The notes: generated from the letters alone by a model not told the origin. DNA of 64,000 nucleotides from Ereboglobus sp. PH5-10 (GCF_029504735.1 NZ_JAQFIP010000003.1:1-64000), one strand, 5' to 3'; shown: positions 17,312-28,620, counted from the first letter of the stretch. Numbers and translations: made by a program.

Positions 17312-18226
17312 CTATTTCGTGACACGCCGGGCAGCCACGATTTTTTTAGCCTCCTCGGCGAGCTCCCCGATGCTGTCACGGAGCTTCGATCCGATTTCCT
17401 TGACAACTGGAATCAACTCCTCGCGGGGTTCCGCTGTCTCGAGGATCTCCGCCTCTTGTGTGGCGGTTGAAGGCTCATTCTCGGAGATAGCTGTAATTAA
17501 ATAGCTGCAATCCTTCGCAAACGCTATCGTGAAGATTACTGTGCCCTCACGGCCATCAGCGACCGCGCGACCTCGCATGGACAAGGCCGGCAGGCCTGCG
17601 AACGAGGTTTCCCCTGCGCGTTGAGGGATAAAGTATCCGCTGTTAAGCGCTCCTTCAATAAAACCGCCCGCTTGATTGCGCATGGTCTCCGAATCAGGGG
17701 CTGCTGGCAGACGAAGAATCGCTACTTTGTCGCCCGTTTTTTCATCGGTCCAAACGTGGGGGAGCGGAGTGGGCACCTCGGAGGCCTTCGCCGCTTGTTG
17801 CCGATAGCGCAGAAGGACGGCCTCAACTTTTTTTCCAGCCCATTCCCTCGCCGCATAGAATTCCCTCTCGCCGACTTCACTGACTTTCCTTGCGTAGCTT
17901 CGCCCTAGGTCGCTTTCATAAAACGCATTTGCCGCCTTAATCTCTTCAAGCGTGAGCGCCTCGTCATATAGCTTTGCGCATATTTTCCTGATCTCATCGG
18001 AACGCAGCTCGCGTTCGATATCATCCCAAACTTCGGAAGGCAGATTTGCCTGTGCGTAGGCATGCCGTTGGATCCGCACAACGCTCGCACTCAATCGTGA
18101 AAACGACTCGCCATAGCCCAAATGATCCAGCAGTTTGTTTAGTTCCCGCGCCTTGTCAGATGTTGTCCCAGCCTTACAAAGGCCGCAGGCCAATGAGAGC
18201 ATAATGATAGCAAGCAAGTATTTCAT
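17312..18226 (-). CDS. DUF2059-domain exported protein
   Basis: The 304-residue protein has a signal peptide (MKYLLAIIMLSLACGLCKAG). The ACG-LC context could also be a lipobox. The N-terminal half carries the DUF2059 pattern of a helical KLLDHLGYGES segment followed by KAANAFYESDLGRSYARK. The C-terminal half (VWTDEKTGDKVAILRLP...) is unassigned and may bind a ligand in the periplasm. The start at ATG 18226 gives a clean signal peptide; the frame to 18262 adds 12 residues. It converges with the ABM lipoprotein across a 217-bp gap. Confidence 0.7.
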   Translation of the reverse strand: MKYLLAIIMLSLACGLCKAGTTSDKARELNKLLDHLGYGESFSRLSASVVRIQRHAYAQANLPSEVWDDIERELRSDEIRKICAKLYDEALTLEEIKAANAFYESDLGRSYARKVSEVGEREFYAAREWAGKKVEAVLLRYRQQAAKASEVPTPLPHVWTDEKTGDKVAILRLPAAPDSETMRNQAGGFIEGALNSGYFIPQRAGETSFAGLPALSMRGRAVADGREGTVIFTIAFAKDCSYLITAISENEPSTATQEAEILETAEPREELIPVVKEIGSKLRDSIGELAEEAKKIVAARRVTK

Positions 18227-18719
18227 AAGTTTTTGGGGGACGTTAAACACGAGGCCGCTCACATGGATGATTGCGTATTACCTGTCAACGGCGCCGTGTC
18301 GATTGGCGCGCGTCGCACCCTTGGCCACCCTTGCAAAAAATGCGTTTCCGCATCCGCCCGAAAACTATGTTGCGCGGGGACCACTTATTTTCCGCATTTT
18401 CAAACTCGATCCATGCCCCCCGCGTCGATGCGCTGGCCCCTGGTTTTAGCTGGGTCTTTTTTGGTAAAAAAATTATCTTCTCAGCTGGTATGATCCGGAA
18501 AGACAGGTGACACTTTAGAGCATAACTATGCCGTGGGATGCCGACCAGAAAACACCTCGGTCCTTGCCTTTTGACGTAACACTAGAAGTAACGCGAACGC
18601 TGCGCCAAATCGTCCCCGCCGCGCGCACTTCTGACGCACGGCGGCACACACCAAATCAACGCCTCCCTCGAAGCCCCGCCCATTTGCATTGGCACGCATT
18701 ATGCGTTAACATTCGCATT
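18227..18719. other. Intergenic region between the DUF2059 gene and clpB
   Basis: About 490 bp separate two divergent genes. Open frames here are short and do not look coding. I see no convincing CIRCE element or heat-shock -35/-10 pair. The clpB promoter must lie in this stretch. Confidence 0.5.
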
Positions 18720-21305
<2,586 letters not shown>

Positions 21306-21324
21306 CAGCGCGCGAGAGTGTTTT

Positions 21325-21351
21325 GGGTAGGGCGGTTTCGCCGAAACCGCC
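21325..21351 (+). repeat. REP palindrome, left flank of RAYT 1
   Basis: GTAG at 21327-21330 heads a near-perfect hairpin (ggcggtttcg / cgaaaccgcc). The whole 27 bp is the exact reverse complement of 21978-22004, on the other side of the transposase gene. It lies 20 bp past the clpB stop. Confidence 0.9.
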
Positions 21352-21444
21352 GTCTGCACCATATTCCGCCATCATCCGGCCAAAAACCTTTTGCCATCAT
21401 TGGCAAAACCACATGCTTTGGCGGCTGGCAAAGACCGGCGCATC

Positions 21445-22011
21445 ATGCACACGCAAAACCCCACTCCTCCCGACGGCGCGCTCGGCGAGCGCGCCCTACC
21501 CTATGCGTCGCTCCCAAAACGCAAAAAACTCCCGCACGCCATCCCCTCATGGGTCAAGGACGGGGAAACTTACTTCATCACAATCAACTGCACCCCGCGC
21601 GGACTGAACCAGCTTGCCACCCCGGACATCGCGCAAACCGTGGAAAACAGTTTCATTCATCGCCAGCGCATCTGCCAATGGTGGATACAACTTCTCGTGC
21701 TCATGCCGGATCACTTGCACGGACTGGTTTCATTCAGCAGGACGGTCTCCATGCGTCGCACGGTTTTCGACTGGAAACGCTATCTTGCCCGGCACAAAAA
21801 CATCCAGTGGCAGCGGGATTTTTTCGATCACCGCATACGCGATCATGCATCACTGGCTGAAAAATGGCATTACATCCAAAACAATCCCTTGCGCAAAAAC
21901 CTCTGCGCGACACCCGGCGAGTGGCCGTATCAATGGCACAATGGACAGCCTCGCGCGGCGGTTTCGGTTTCGGAAGCGGCGGTTTCGGCGAAACCGCCCT
22001 ACCCTCGTTAA
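21445..22011 (+). CDS. REP-associated tyrosine transposase (RAYT 1, Y1_Tnp fold)
   Basis: A 188-residue protein of the IS200/REP transposase class. The HUH motif is in MPDHLHGLVSF, preceded by the family's WVKDGETYFITINCTPRG strand. The nucleophile region is WHYIQNNPLRKNL, with Tyr followed by NP. RAYTs are single-copy domesticated relatives of IS200 that cut and join REP hairpins. It is flanked by perfect 27-bp inverted REPs, and its last residues (AVSAKPPYPR) are encoded by the right-hand REP, with the stop just beyond. An in-frame start at 21391 is possible; 21445 is the first ATG outside the repeat zone. Confidence 0.85.
   Translation: MHTQNPTPPDGALGERALPYASLPKRKKLPHAIPSWVKDGETYFITINCTPRGLNQLATPDIAQTVENSFIHRQRICQWWIQLLVLMPDHLHGLVSFSRTVSMRRTVFDWKRYLARHKNIQWQRDFFDHRIRDHASLAEKWHYIQNNPLRKNLCATPGEWPYQWHNGQPRAAVSVSEAAVSAKPPYPR
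21978..22004 (-). repeat. REP palindrome, right flank of RAYT 1
   Basis: Exact reverse complement of 21325-21351, with its GTAG head on the minus strand at 21999-22002. A degenerate partial copy lies just before it (21955-21975). The element is inside the coding sequence of RAYT 1 and forms its C-terminal residues. Confidence 0.9.
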
Positions 22012-22050
22012 CCAACACGGCAGAAGCATGCTCGCGCGCCGGATGCCGGC

Positions 22051-23112
22051 TCAGCCTTGCGCGAAGCGCGGGGCGAGCGCGGCGTGAAGTTCGCGCACTA
22101 GCGACTCGGTCGTTTCCCAATCGATGCAACCGTCGGTGATCGAAACGCCGTATTTCAGCTTTTCCCGCGGCTGGGGAAAGGGCTGGTTGCCGGCGAGCAA
22201 ATTGCTTTCGAGCATCGCGCCAATGATCGAGGTGTTGCCTTCGTTGATCTGGCGCACCACCTCGCGCAACACCTCGGGCTGTCGCCCGGGTTGCTTGGCG
22301 GAGTTGTCGTGGCTGCAATCGATAAGGATGGAACGCGGGAGGTTTGCCTTCGCCAGCACGCGCTCGGCCTCGGCGATGTGCTCGGACGAATAGTTCGGGC
22401 CGTGCGAACCGCCGCGCAGCACAATGTGGCACCACGGATTGCCGCGGGTGACAACCGCGGAAGCATGGCCGTCGAAATTGACGCCGAGGAAAGTCTGGGG
22501 CTGCGAACCGGCCTTGATCGCGTTGATGGCGGCGGAGAGCGAGCCGTCGGTGCCGTTTTTGAAACCGAGCGGCATGGAAAGACCGGAGGCCATTTGGCGG
22601 TGTGTTTGCGATTCGGTCGTGCGCGCGCCGATGGCCGACCAGCAGATGAGGTCGGCGATGTATTGCGGCGTCACCGGGTCGAGCAACTCGGTGGCGGTGG
22701 GCAGGCCGAGGTCGAGTATTTCGCGCAGAAACGCGCGCGCCATGCGGAGTCCGGCGGCGATGTCGTGCGAGCCGTCGAGCCGCGGATCCATGATGAGGCC
22801 CTTCCAGCCAATCGTGGTGCGCGGCTTCTCGAAATAAACACGCATGACAATGAGCACGCGGTCGGAAACCTCGCGGGCGAGCGCGGCAAGCCGGCGGGCG
22901 TAATCGGCGCTGGCCGCGGTGTCATGAATCGAGCACGGGCCGACGACGAGGAGGAATCGTTTGTCGTCGGCGAAAATGATTTTCTGGATTTGCTCGCGGG
23001 CGCTGGCGATGAAGGCGGACTGCGTATCGGTGCGCGGCTCGGCCGCCATAAGCTGGGCGGGCGACGGAAGCGCTCTTATTTCGATGATATTGATGTCGGA
23101 CGTTTTATGCAT
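22051..23112 (-). CDS. 3-deoxy-7-phosphoheptulonate (DAHP) synthase, class I
   Basis: First committed step of the shikimate pathway: phosphoenolpyruvate plus erythrose 4-phosphate gives DAHP. The 353 residues match the AroF/AroG/AroH class in length. Key motifs are GPCSIHD (with the metal-ligand Cys), the FEKPRTTIGWKGLI phosphate-binding stretch, LDGSHDI, GARTTESQTHRQMASGLSMPLGFKNGTDG, RGGSHGPNYS and LIDCSHDNSAKQP. Which aromatic amino acid inhibits it cannot be told from these motifs. ATG 23112 was chosen over an in-frame TTG two codons upstream. It is divergent from recQ. Confidence 0.95.
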   Translation of the reverse strand: MHKTSDINIIEIRALPSPAQLMAAEPRTDTQSAFIASAREQIQKIIFADDKRFLLVVGPCSIHDTAASADYARRLAALAREVSDRVLIVMRVYFEKPRTTIGWKGLIMDPRLDGSHDIAAGLRMARAFLREILDLGLPTATELLDPVTPQYIADLICWSAIGARTTESQTHRQMASGLSMPLGFKNGTDGSLSAAINAIKAGSQPQTFLGVNFDGHASAVVTRGNPWCHIVLRGGSHGPNYSSEHIAEAERVLAKANLPRSILIDCSHDNSAKQPGRQPEVLREVVRQINEGNTSIIGAMLESNLLAGNQPFPQPREKLKYGVSITDGCIDWETTESLVRELHAALAPRFAQG

Positions 23113-23244
23113 GGACAAGGTCGCAACCTGAAACGCCGGGCGTTTGCCAGCAAGTTAAACCTTTCAAATGCGGCGAACAGGCCCCCGGCATGGCAATGCG
23201 TGACACGCGGGCGAATGCCCGAAAATCCACTCCTCGCATTTTTT

Positions 23245-23273
23245 CCTTTGCGCCTTTTGCGCCTCTTTGCGGC
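23245..23273 (+). repeat. TTTGCGCC microrepeat upstream of recQ
   Basis: Three near copies of a 9-10 nt unit (tttgcgcctt / ttgcgcctct / ttgcggc) lie immediately before the proposed recQ start at 23284. If the alternative ATG 23215 were used, the repeat would be translated as a Leu/Arg-rich stretch. Confidence 0.6.
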
Positions 23274-23283
23274 TATAGCGTTT

Positions 23284-25125
23284 GTGCAGCCCGACGAACT
23301 CCAGATCACGCTCCAGACGACTTTCGGTTATCCCGATTTTCGTCCGCTCCAGCGCGAAATCATCGAGGCGTCGCTCGCGGGTCGCGACGTGTTTGCGCTG
23401 CTCCCCACCGGCGGCGGCAAATCCATGTGCTACCAGTTGCCCGCGCTGCACCGCACCGGCCTGACGGTCGTCGTCTCGCCGCTCATCGCGTTGATGAAGG
23501 ACCAGGTTGACCAGCTCCAGTCGGCGGGCGTGGCGGCCACGTTCTTGAATTCCTCGCTCGGCGAACGCGAATCGCGCGCGCGCCTCGCCGGCCTGCACCG
23601 CGGCGAATGGCGGCTGCTTTACGTCGCGCCCGAACGCCTCATGCTCGACAGTTGGGCGGAAAACCTCCGCGCATGGAACGTCGCCGCGCTCGCCATCGAC
23701 GAGGCGCATTGCATCTCCGAATGGGGCCACGACTTCCGCCCCGAATACCGCCAGCTCGCGCAACTCCGCGAGCTGCTGCCCGACATCCCCGTGATGGCGC
23801 TCACCGCCACCGCCACCGAGCGCGTGCGCGCCGACATCGTCAAGCACCTCAAGCTCCGCGACCCGCAAATCTACGTCGCCAGTTTCAACCGCCCCAATCT
23901 CACCTATCGCGTCCTGCCCAAGGACGGCCCGCTCGCGCAAATCATCGCCTTCGTGAAAAAACGCGAGGACGAAAGCGGCATCGTTTACTGCGCCACGCGC
24001 GCCACCGCCGAGCGCGTCGCCGAGTCGCTCTCCTCGCGCGGCTACTCCGCCCGTCCCTACCACGCCGGGCTCACCAACAAGGAGCGCGCCGAAAACCAGG
24101 AGCTTTTCCTCCGCGACGAAACCAAGATCATTTGCGCCACCATCGCCTTCGGCATGGGCATCAACAAACCCAACGTCCGCTGGGTCATCCACTACGACCT
24201 GCCGAAAAACATCGAGGGTTATTATCAGGAAACGGGCCGCGCCGGGCGCGACGGGCTCCCCGGCGACTGCCTCCTGCTCTTCAGCGGGGGCGACGCCGCG
24301 AAACAAACGCACTTCATCGACGAGATGACCGACGAGCACGAGCGCAACGTCGCGCGCACGCAACTGCGCCTCATGCTCCACTACGCGGAAAACGCCTCGT
24401 GCCGCCGCCGCGAACTCCTCGGCTACTTCGGCGAAACCTTCCCGATCGACAATTGCGGCGCGTGTGACAACTGCCTCGAGCCGCGCGAAACATTCGACGG
24501 CACCATCGCCGCGCAAAAATTCCTCTCCTGCGTCTATCGCGTGCGCCAGGCCAGCCGCTTCGGCGTCGGCCTCAACCACATCGTCGAGGTGCTCACCGGC
24601 GCCGACACCGACAAAATCCGCCGCTGGGGCCACGACAAAGTCAGCACCTACGGCATCGGCTCCGAAATGACGCGCCCGCAATGGGCCGCCGTCGGACGCG
24701 AACTCATGCGCATGGGCTGCCTCGCGCAAGCCGAGGGCGAATTCCCCACGCTCGAACTCACCGCCGAGGGCGTTGACCTGCTCCGCTCGCGCCGTCCCGT
24801 GATGCTCACCAAGCCGATCGCGCTTCCGAAGGTGAAAAAAGTCATCCCGCGCCAGGGCAGCATCGAGTGCGACGAAATCCTCTTCGCGCGCCTGCGCGAA
24901 CTCCGCAAGACACTCGCCGACGAACGCCGCGTGCCCGCCTACGTGATCTTCGGCGACGCCACGCTCCGCCAGCTCGCCCGCGAATACCCGACGCGCCTCG
25001 CCGACATGCACGACATCTTCGGCATGGGCGAAAAAAAGCGCGCCGAGTTCGGCGAAACCTTCGCAGCTACCATCGCGGAATTTTTGGAAAACAACCCGCG
25101 CATGAAGTTTGATAATAACTCGTAG
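23284..25125 (+). CDS. recQ: ATP-dependent DNA helicase RecQ
   Basis: A 3'-5' helicase for recombination and fork repair. With the GTG start at 23284 it is 613 residues, matching E. coli RecQ. FGYPDFRPLQ precedes Walker A LPTGGGKS (residues ~40-47). DEAH lies near residue 139, followed by helicase motifs including HAGL and GMGINKPNVRWVIHYDLPKN...QETGRAGRDG. The zinc-binding CRRRELL...CGACDNC is near 373-398, the winged helix next, and a C-terminal HRDC domain after ~530. ATG 23215 is an alternative start that would add repeat-encoded residues. The TAG stop is contributed by the GTAG head of the REP at 25122. Confidence 0.95.
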   Translation: MQPDELQITLQTTFGYPDFRPLQREIIEASLAGRDVFALLPTGGGKSMCYQLPALHRTGLTVVVSPLIALMKDQVDQLQSAGVAATFLNSSLGERESRARLAGLHRGEWRLLYVAPERLMLDSWAENLRAWNVAALAIDEAHCISEWGHDFRPEYRQLAQLRELLPDIPVMALTATATERVRADIVKHLKLRDPQIYVASFNRPNLTYRVLPKDGPLAQIIAFVKKREDESGIVYCATRATAERVAESLSSRGYSARPYHAGLTNKERAENQELFLRDETKIICATIAFGMGINKPNVRWVIHYDLPKNIEGYYQETGRAGRDGLPGDCLLLFSGGDAAKQTHFIDEMTDEHERNVARTQLRLMLHYAENASCRRRELLGYFGETFPIDNCGACDNCLEPRETFDGTIAAQKFLSCVYRVRQASRFGVGLNHIVEVLTGADTDKIRRWGHDKVSTYGIGSEMTRPQWAAVGRELMRMGCLAQAEGEFPTLELTAEGVDLLRSRRPVMLTKPIALPKVKKVIPRQGSIECDEILFARLRELRKTLADERRVPAYVIFGDATLRQLAREYPTRLADMHDIFGMGEKKRAEFGETFAATIAEFLENNPRMKFDNNS

Positions 25126-25222
25126 GGGCGCACCTTGCGTGCGCCCTCGTGCTCGAGGACTTTGTGGATGCGCTCGCAAACAGTTCTACGAACACCAGGG
25201 CGCACGCAAGGTGCGCCCCTAC
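25122..25222. repeat. 101-bp paired REP (BIME-like), copy 1
   Basis: Two inverted GTAG-headed hairpins (GTAGGGGCGCACC...) are separated by a ~50-bp conserved spacer. GTAG at 25122-25125 provides the recQ stop TAG (25123-25125). The opposite-strand GTAG at 25219-25222 provides the TAG stop of RAYT 2. A near-identical copy lies at 25816-25916, so direct copies flank the transposase. Confidence 0.95.
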
Positions 25223-25776
25223 GAATCGCGGTCGGCGACTTTTTCCAAATCACCGAGCCACTCAACGGGCGGCGAACCGGACGGGCCGAGGTGCTCCACA
25301 AAATCGAAACACCTCGGCTCTGGCATCCATGTGCCATCCCATCCGCCATCGCCGCATTCAATCAAGCCCGCACGATATGGATTCATATAAATGTATCGGG
25401 CATAGTCCTCGTTCATCTCATCCGGGCGCAAACGATGTTCCCAAAAATCGCGCTGCCAGCCATCACCACGCGTCGCGTTGGCTCGCGACAGGTTTTTCCA
25501 TCGCGCCACACAACGCCCGACATTCGCATACACGCCGACATCCACTCCAAGCTCGAACAGCACATGCACATGATCAGGCATGCAAGTGACCGCCAGCAGC
25601 ATCCACCTGCGCGCATTATGTCCGCTTTTCAAAACCTCGATCATGTGTGCACGGCACAAAGCATCATTGAGCCATGGTCGGCGACCTTCGGTCGCAAATG
25701 TCACAAAATAGCGCGCGCCGGAAATTGATATTCGCCCGACATGCAGTTGCGAGGTTCGACGCGAGTAGAACGGCAT
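25219..25776 (-). CDS. REP-associated tyrosine transposase (RAYT 2)
   Basis: 185 residues. The N-terminal RISISGARYFVTFATEGRRPW is the typical RAYT start. The HUH motif is in MPDHVHVLFEL, followed by FWEHRLRPDE and the catalytic-Tyr stretch YARYIYMNPYRAGL. It is clearly a different RAYT lineage from the one at 21445, with few identities outside the motifs. It is bracketed by two near-identical 101-bp paired REPs whose hairpins are presumably its substrates. The gene runs convergently into recQ and shares the REP at 25122-25222, from which it takes its stop codon. The start ATG 25776 lies about 40 bp from the second REP. Confidence 0.9.
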   Translation of the reverse strand: MPFYSRRTSQLHVGRISISGARYFVTFATEGRRPWLNDALCRAHMIEVLKSGHNARRWMLLAVTCMPDHVHVLFELGVDVGVYANVGRCVARWKNLSRANATRGDGWQRDFWEHRLRPDEMNEDYARYIYMNPYRAGLIECGDGGWDGTWMPEPRCFDFVEHLGPSGSPPVEWLGDLEKVADRDS

Positions 25777-25815
25777 GACGCCACATAATCACTGTCGAAG
25801 TTTGCAATCAAGGCC

Positions 25816-25916
25816 GTAGGGGCGCACCTCGCGTGCGCCCTAGTGCTCGAGGACTTTGTGGATACGCTCGCAAACAGTTCTACGAACACCAGGGCGCACG
25901 CAAGGTGCGCCCCTAC
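25816..25916. repeat. 101-bp paired REP (BIME-like), copy 2
   Basis: Same structure as 25122-25222 in the same orientation, with only about three differences visible (cctcgcg for ccttgcg, gccctag for gccctcg, ggatacg for ggatgcg). The spacer is conserved as well as the hairpins, so the pair behaves as one unit. It ends four bases before the trpS stop codon. Confidence 0.95.
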
Positions 25917-25919
25917 ACA

Positions 25920-26882
25920 TCACAGTCCGCAAGCCTCGCGCGCTTTTTTCAGGATGGGTGCCGCGACCTCCCTCGCTCGCGCGGCGCCGTCGGCCAGGAC
26001 CTTGTTCACATAGTCCATGTTCGCGGCAAGCTCGGCACGCTTGGCGCGGGCCTCAGCGAAATAGTTCCAGTAGTGCTCGAACAGGCTTTTTTTCAGGTCG
26101 CCGTAGCCGAGCCCGCCCGCGCGCAGGCGCTCCTCGGTTTCCTTCGCGATATCGGCGGGCGCAACGAGTTTGAGTAGCTGAATTGCGAGGTTTTTGTCCG
26201 CGTCGGGTTTCGGCTCCGCGGGCGTGCGGCTGTCCATCACGATACCCATGATTTTTTTGCGCACGGTCTTTTCGTCGCCAAAAATGTCGATCGTGTTGTT
26301 GTAGCTCTTGCTCATTTTCTGACCGTCGAGGCCGGGAACGGTGGCGACTTCCTCGCGGATTTCCGGCTCGGGAACTGTAAACACCTCGCCGTAGGCCAGG
26401 TTGAATTTGATCGCGATGTCGCGGGTAATCTCCAGATGCTGCTTCTGATCCTTGCCCACGGGCACGAGGTCGGAGTTGAACAGCAAAATATCCGCGGCCA
26501 TGAGCACGGGATAGGAGAACAGTCCGAAGCTCGGCGAGAAGCCGTGCGCGATCTTGTCCTTGTAACTGTGCGCGCGCTCGATGAGCCCCATCGGGGCGAC
26601 GGTGCCGAGAATCCACGTCAGTTCGCACACCTCGGGCACGTCGCTTTGCTTCCAGAAAACGCTGCGCGCCGGATCTAGCCCGCACGCGAGAAAATCGAGC
26701 GCCACATTGAGCACGTTTTTGCGCCGCTGCTCCGGGTCGGTGAGCGTGGTCATCGAGTGGTAGTCGGCTATGAAATAAAACGCGTCGCCGCGCGCCTGCA
26801 ATTCGACGGCGGGTTTGATGGCGCCAAAATAGTTGCCGATGTGGAGCGTGCCCGAGGGCTGGATGCCTGTGAGAATGCGCAT
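25920..26882 (-). CDS. trpS: Tryptophanyl-tRNA synthetase
   Basis: Class I aminoacyl-tRNA synthetase of 320 residues, slightly shorter than E. coli TrpS. The N-terminus MRILTGIQPSGTLHIGNYFGAI contains the HIGH-equivalent, and KMSKS appears as GQKMSKSYNN. The AYGEVFTVPEPEI and tRNA-binding C-terminal helices are in place. ATG 26882 is the canonical start; the frame continues upstream to 27161 only by chance. A CTCCTGACTCC microrepeat sits about 20 nt upstream of the start. Divergent from murJ. Confidence 0.96.
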   Translation of the reverse strand: MRILTGIQPSGTLHIGNYFGAIKPAVELQARGDAFYFIADYHSMTTLTDPEQRRKNVLNVALDFLACGLDPARSVFWKQSDVPEVCELTWILGTVAPMGLIERAHSYKDKIAHGFSPSFGLFSYPVLMAADILLFNSDLVPVGKDQKQHLEITRDIAIKFNLAYGEVFTVPEPEIREEVATVPGLDGQKMSKSYNNTIDIFGDEKTVRKKIMGIVMDSRTPAEPKPDADKNLAIQLLKLVAPADIAKETEERLRAGGLGYGDLKKSLFEHYWNYFAEARAKRAELAANMDYVNKVLADGAARAREVAAPILKKAREACGL

Positions 26883-26902
26883 GGGAAGAATAAAAAGGGA
26901 GC

Positions 26903-26935
26903 AGGATGAAAGGAGTATGGAGTCAGGAGAAGAAG
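26903..26935 (-). repeat. CTGACTCC microrepeat in the trpS 5' region
   Basis: Read on the minus strand, tctcctgactcc is followed by atactcc, ending about 20 nt before the trpS ATG. The same 12-mer core occurs at 36386-36421, just before thiE. Confidence 0.5.
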
Positions 26936-27030
26936 AAAAACGCTCCCCGCGCAACTCAATCGCAAAACATCCGCGCGCGGCCCGAGCTAATTTCTTGCTA
27001 GATGCCGCCCGCGTGGCGACAAATGCGGGC

Positions 27031-28620
27031 GTGTCGAGGAACCTCAAAAACATAGGCTTGGTGTCGGGCGCGACGATGGTGTCGCGCGTGCTGGGCCTTG
27101 TGCGCGACATGCAGACCGCGGCGGTCTTCGGGTTGAGCGGGATTTCGTCGGCTTTTTTCACCGCCTACCAGCTGCCCAATTTGTTCCGGCGGCTGCTCGG
27201 CGAGGGTTCGCTCACGGCGGCGTTTGTGCCGACGCTCAACATCGAGCTCGAACAACGCCGGCGCGAGGGCGCGTTCGCGCTGGTCAACCAAGTCGCGAGC
27301 TGGCTCACGGTCGTGGCGGGCGCGGTCGTGGTGGCGGCGATGATTTTTTTCAGCCAGCCGCCGTGGATCGAGGCGGCCGCGCGCGTGTTCACCGGCGACA
27401 ACGCCACCGTGCAACGCTGGCTGTTGAGCGGCAACATGACCGTGGTGCTGTTTCCCTACCTGCTCTTTGTGTGCCTGGCGTCCGTGTTCAGCTCGGCGCT
27501 GCAATCGCTCGGGCGCTTTCTCGAGCCGGCCCTGTCGCCGATCTGGCTCAACCTCGCCATGATCGGAATGCTCTGGCTCGGCGTGCGGCTCTGGCCGGAC
27601 GCAAAAATGACGCAGGTTTACATGCTGTGCGCCGGCGTGCTCGTCGGCGGACTCGGGCAAATGTGCGTGCCCGGATGGGCGTTGCTGCGCGAGGGCTGGC
27701 GTCCGCGCTTCACGCTTGAGCTCAGCGAGCCTGTGCGCGCGATCTTCCGGCTCATGGCGCCGACGGTGCTCGGCTCGGCGGTTTACCTGATCAACATGAC
27801 CGTGTCGCGCTACATCGCCCTGTCGCTCAACGACGGCGCGGTCGCGCTTCTCAATTTTGCCCAGCGCCTGATGGAGCTGCCCATCGGCGTGTTCGCCGTG
27901 GCGGTCTCGACGGTGGTGTTTCCGCTCATCTCGCGCTTCGCCGCGCAAAACGACACCGCCGGCATGGCAAACGCCTACCGCAAGGGAATGCGCCTGATCC
28001 TGCTCATCAACATCCCCGCCGCCGCCGGGCTTGGCGTGCTCGCGCTGCCGCTAATCCGGCTGCTGTTCCAACGCGGCGAGTTTGTCGCAAGCGACACCTT
28101 CGCGATGGCCCCCGTGCTCGCGATCTACGCGGTCGGGCTTCCGTTTTTCTCGTTTGTAAACCTGGTGCTGCGCGCCTTCTACGCGCGCCGCGACACCAAG
28201 ACGCCCGTGGTGGCCGCGCTGCTGAGTTTCGTGGTGAACATCGTCCTGAGTCTCGCGCTGATGGGGCCGCTCTCGACCGCGGGCCTCGCCATCGCGGGCA
28301 ACGCAGCCATCATCGTGCAAGCAGTGTTTTTGCAGGTGATGCTCACGCGCAAAGCGCCCGAGATGGCGTTCATCCACATCGGCCGCGACCTCGGAAAAAT
28401 AATCATCGCGAGCGCGGCGATGGGCGCGGCGGTCTGGGGAGGCTGGCGCGCGTGGACGCACCTCGCGACAGCGACGACATTCAACACCGCCTGCGGCCTC
28501 GCCATAATGATCGCCGCCGGGGTCGCGCTCTACGCGGCCCTCGCCTGGGTGCTACGCATCGAGGGCCGCGACGAAGCGCGCGCCATGATATTGAAACGGA
28601 TTCGCCCCCGATCAAGGTAA
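27031..28620 (+). CDS. murJ: Lipid II flippase MurJ (MviN)
   Basis: Inner-membrane MATE-like protein of about 529 residues and 13-14 predicted membrane segments that flips lipid II for peptidoglycan synthesis. The start reads VSRNLKNIGLVSGATMVSRVLGLVRD, the canonical MurJ opening, followed by QLPNLFRRLLGEGSLTAAFVPT with the conserved Arg and the GEGxxxxAF motif. Later RAFYARRDTKTPV is the conserved TM8-9 loop. The GTG at 27031 fits the family start; the frame is open upstream to 26833, but that part overlaps trpS and looks non-coding. Confidence 0.93.
   Translation: MSRNLKNIGLVSGATMVSRVLGLVRDMQTAAVFGLSGISSAFFTAYQLPNLFRRLLGEGSLTAAFVPTLNIELEQRRREGAFALVNQVASWLTVVAGAVVVAAMIFFSQPPWIEAAARVFTGDNATVQRWLLSGNMTVVLFPYLLFVCLASVFSSALQSLGRFLEPALSPIWLNLAMIGMLWLGVRLWPDAKMTQVYMLCAGVLVGGLGQMCVPGWALLREGWRPRFTLELSEPVRAIFRLMAPTVLGSAVYLINMTVSRYIALSLNDGAVALLNFAQRLMELPIGVFAVAVSTVVFPLISRFAAQNDTAGMANAYRKGMRLILLINIPAAAGLGVLALPLIRLLFQRGEFVASDTFAMAPVLAIYAVGLPFFSFVNLVLRAFYARRDTKTPVVAALLSFVVNIVLSLALMGPLSTAGLAIAGNAAIIVQAVFLQVMLTRKAPEMAFIHIGRDLGKIIIASAAMGAAVWGGWRAWTHLATATTFNTACGLAIMIAAGVALYAALAWVLRIEGRDEARAMILKRIRPRSR

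Noticed and set aside
23164-25179. Long minus-strand ORF opposite recQ
   Set aside because: Shadow of recQ with no recognisable domain. The same holds for the upstream part of the recQ frame (22291-23283), which is antisense to the DAHP synthase gene.
25219-25776. RAYT 2 as an ordinary IS200/IS605 insertion
   Set aside because: There is no TnpB partner and no IS200-type ends; the flanks are paired REPs and the sequence has the RAYT N-terminus.
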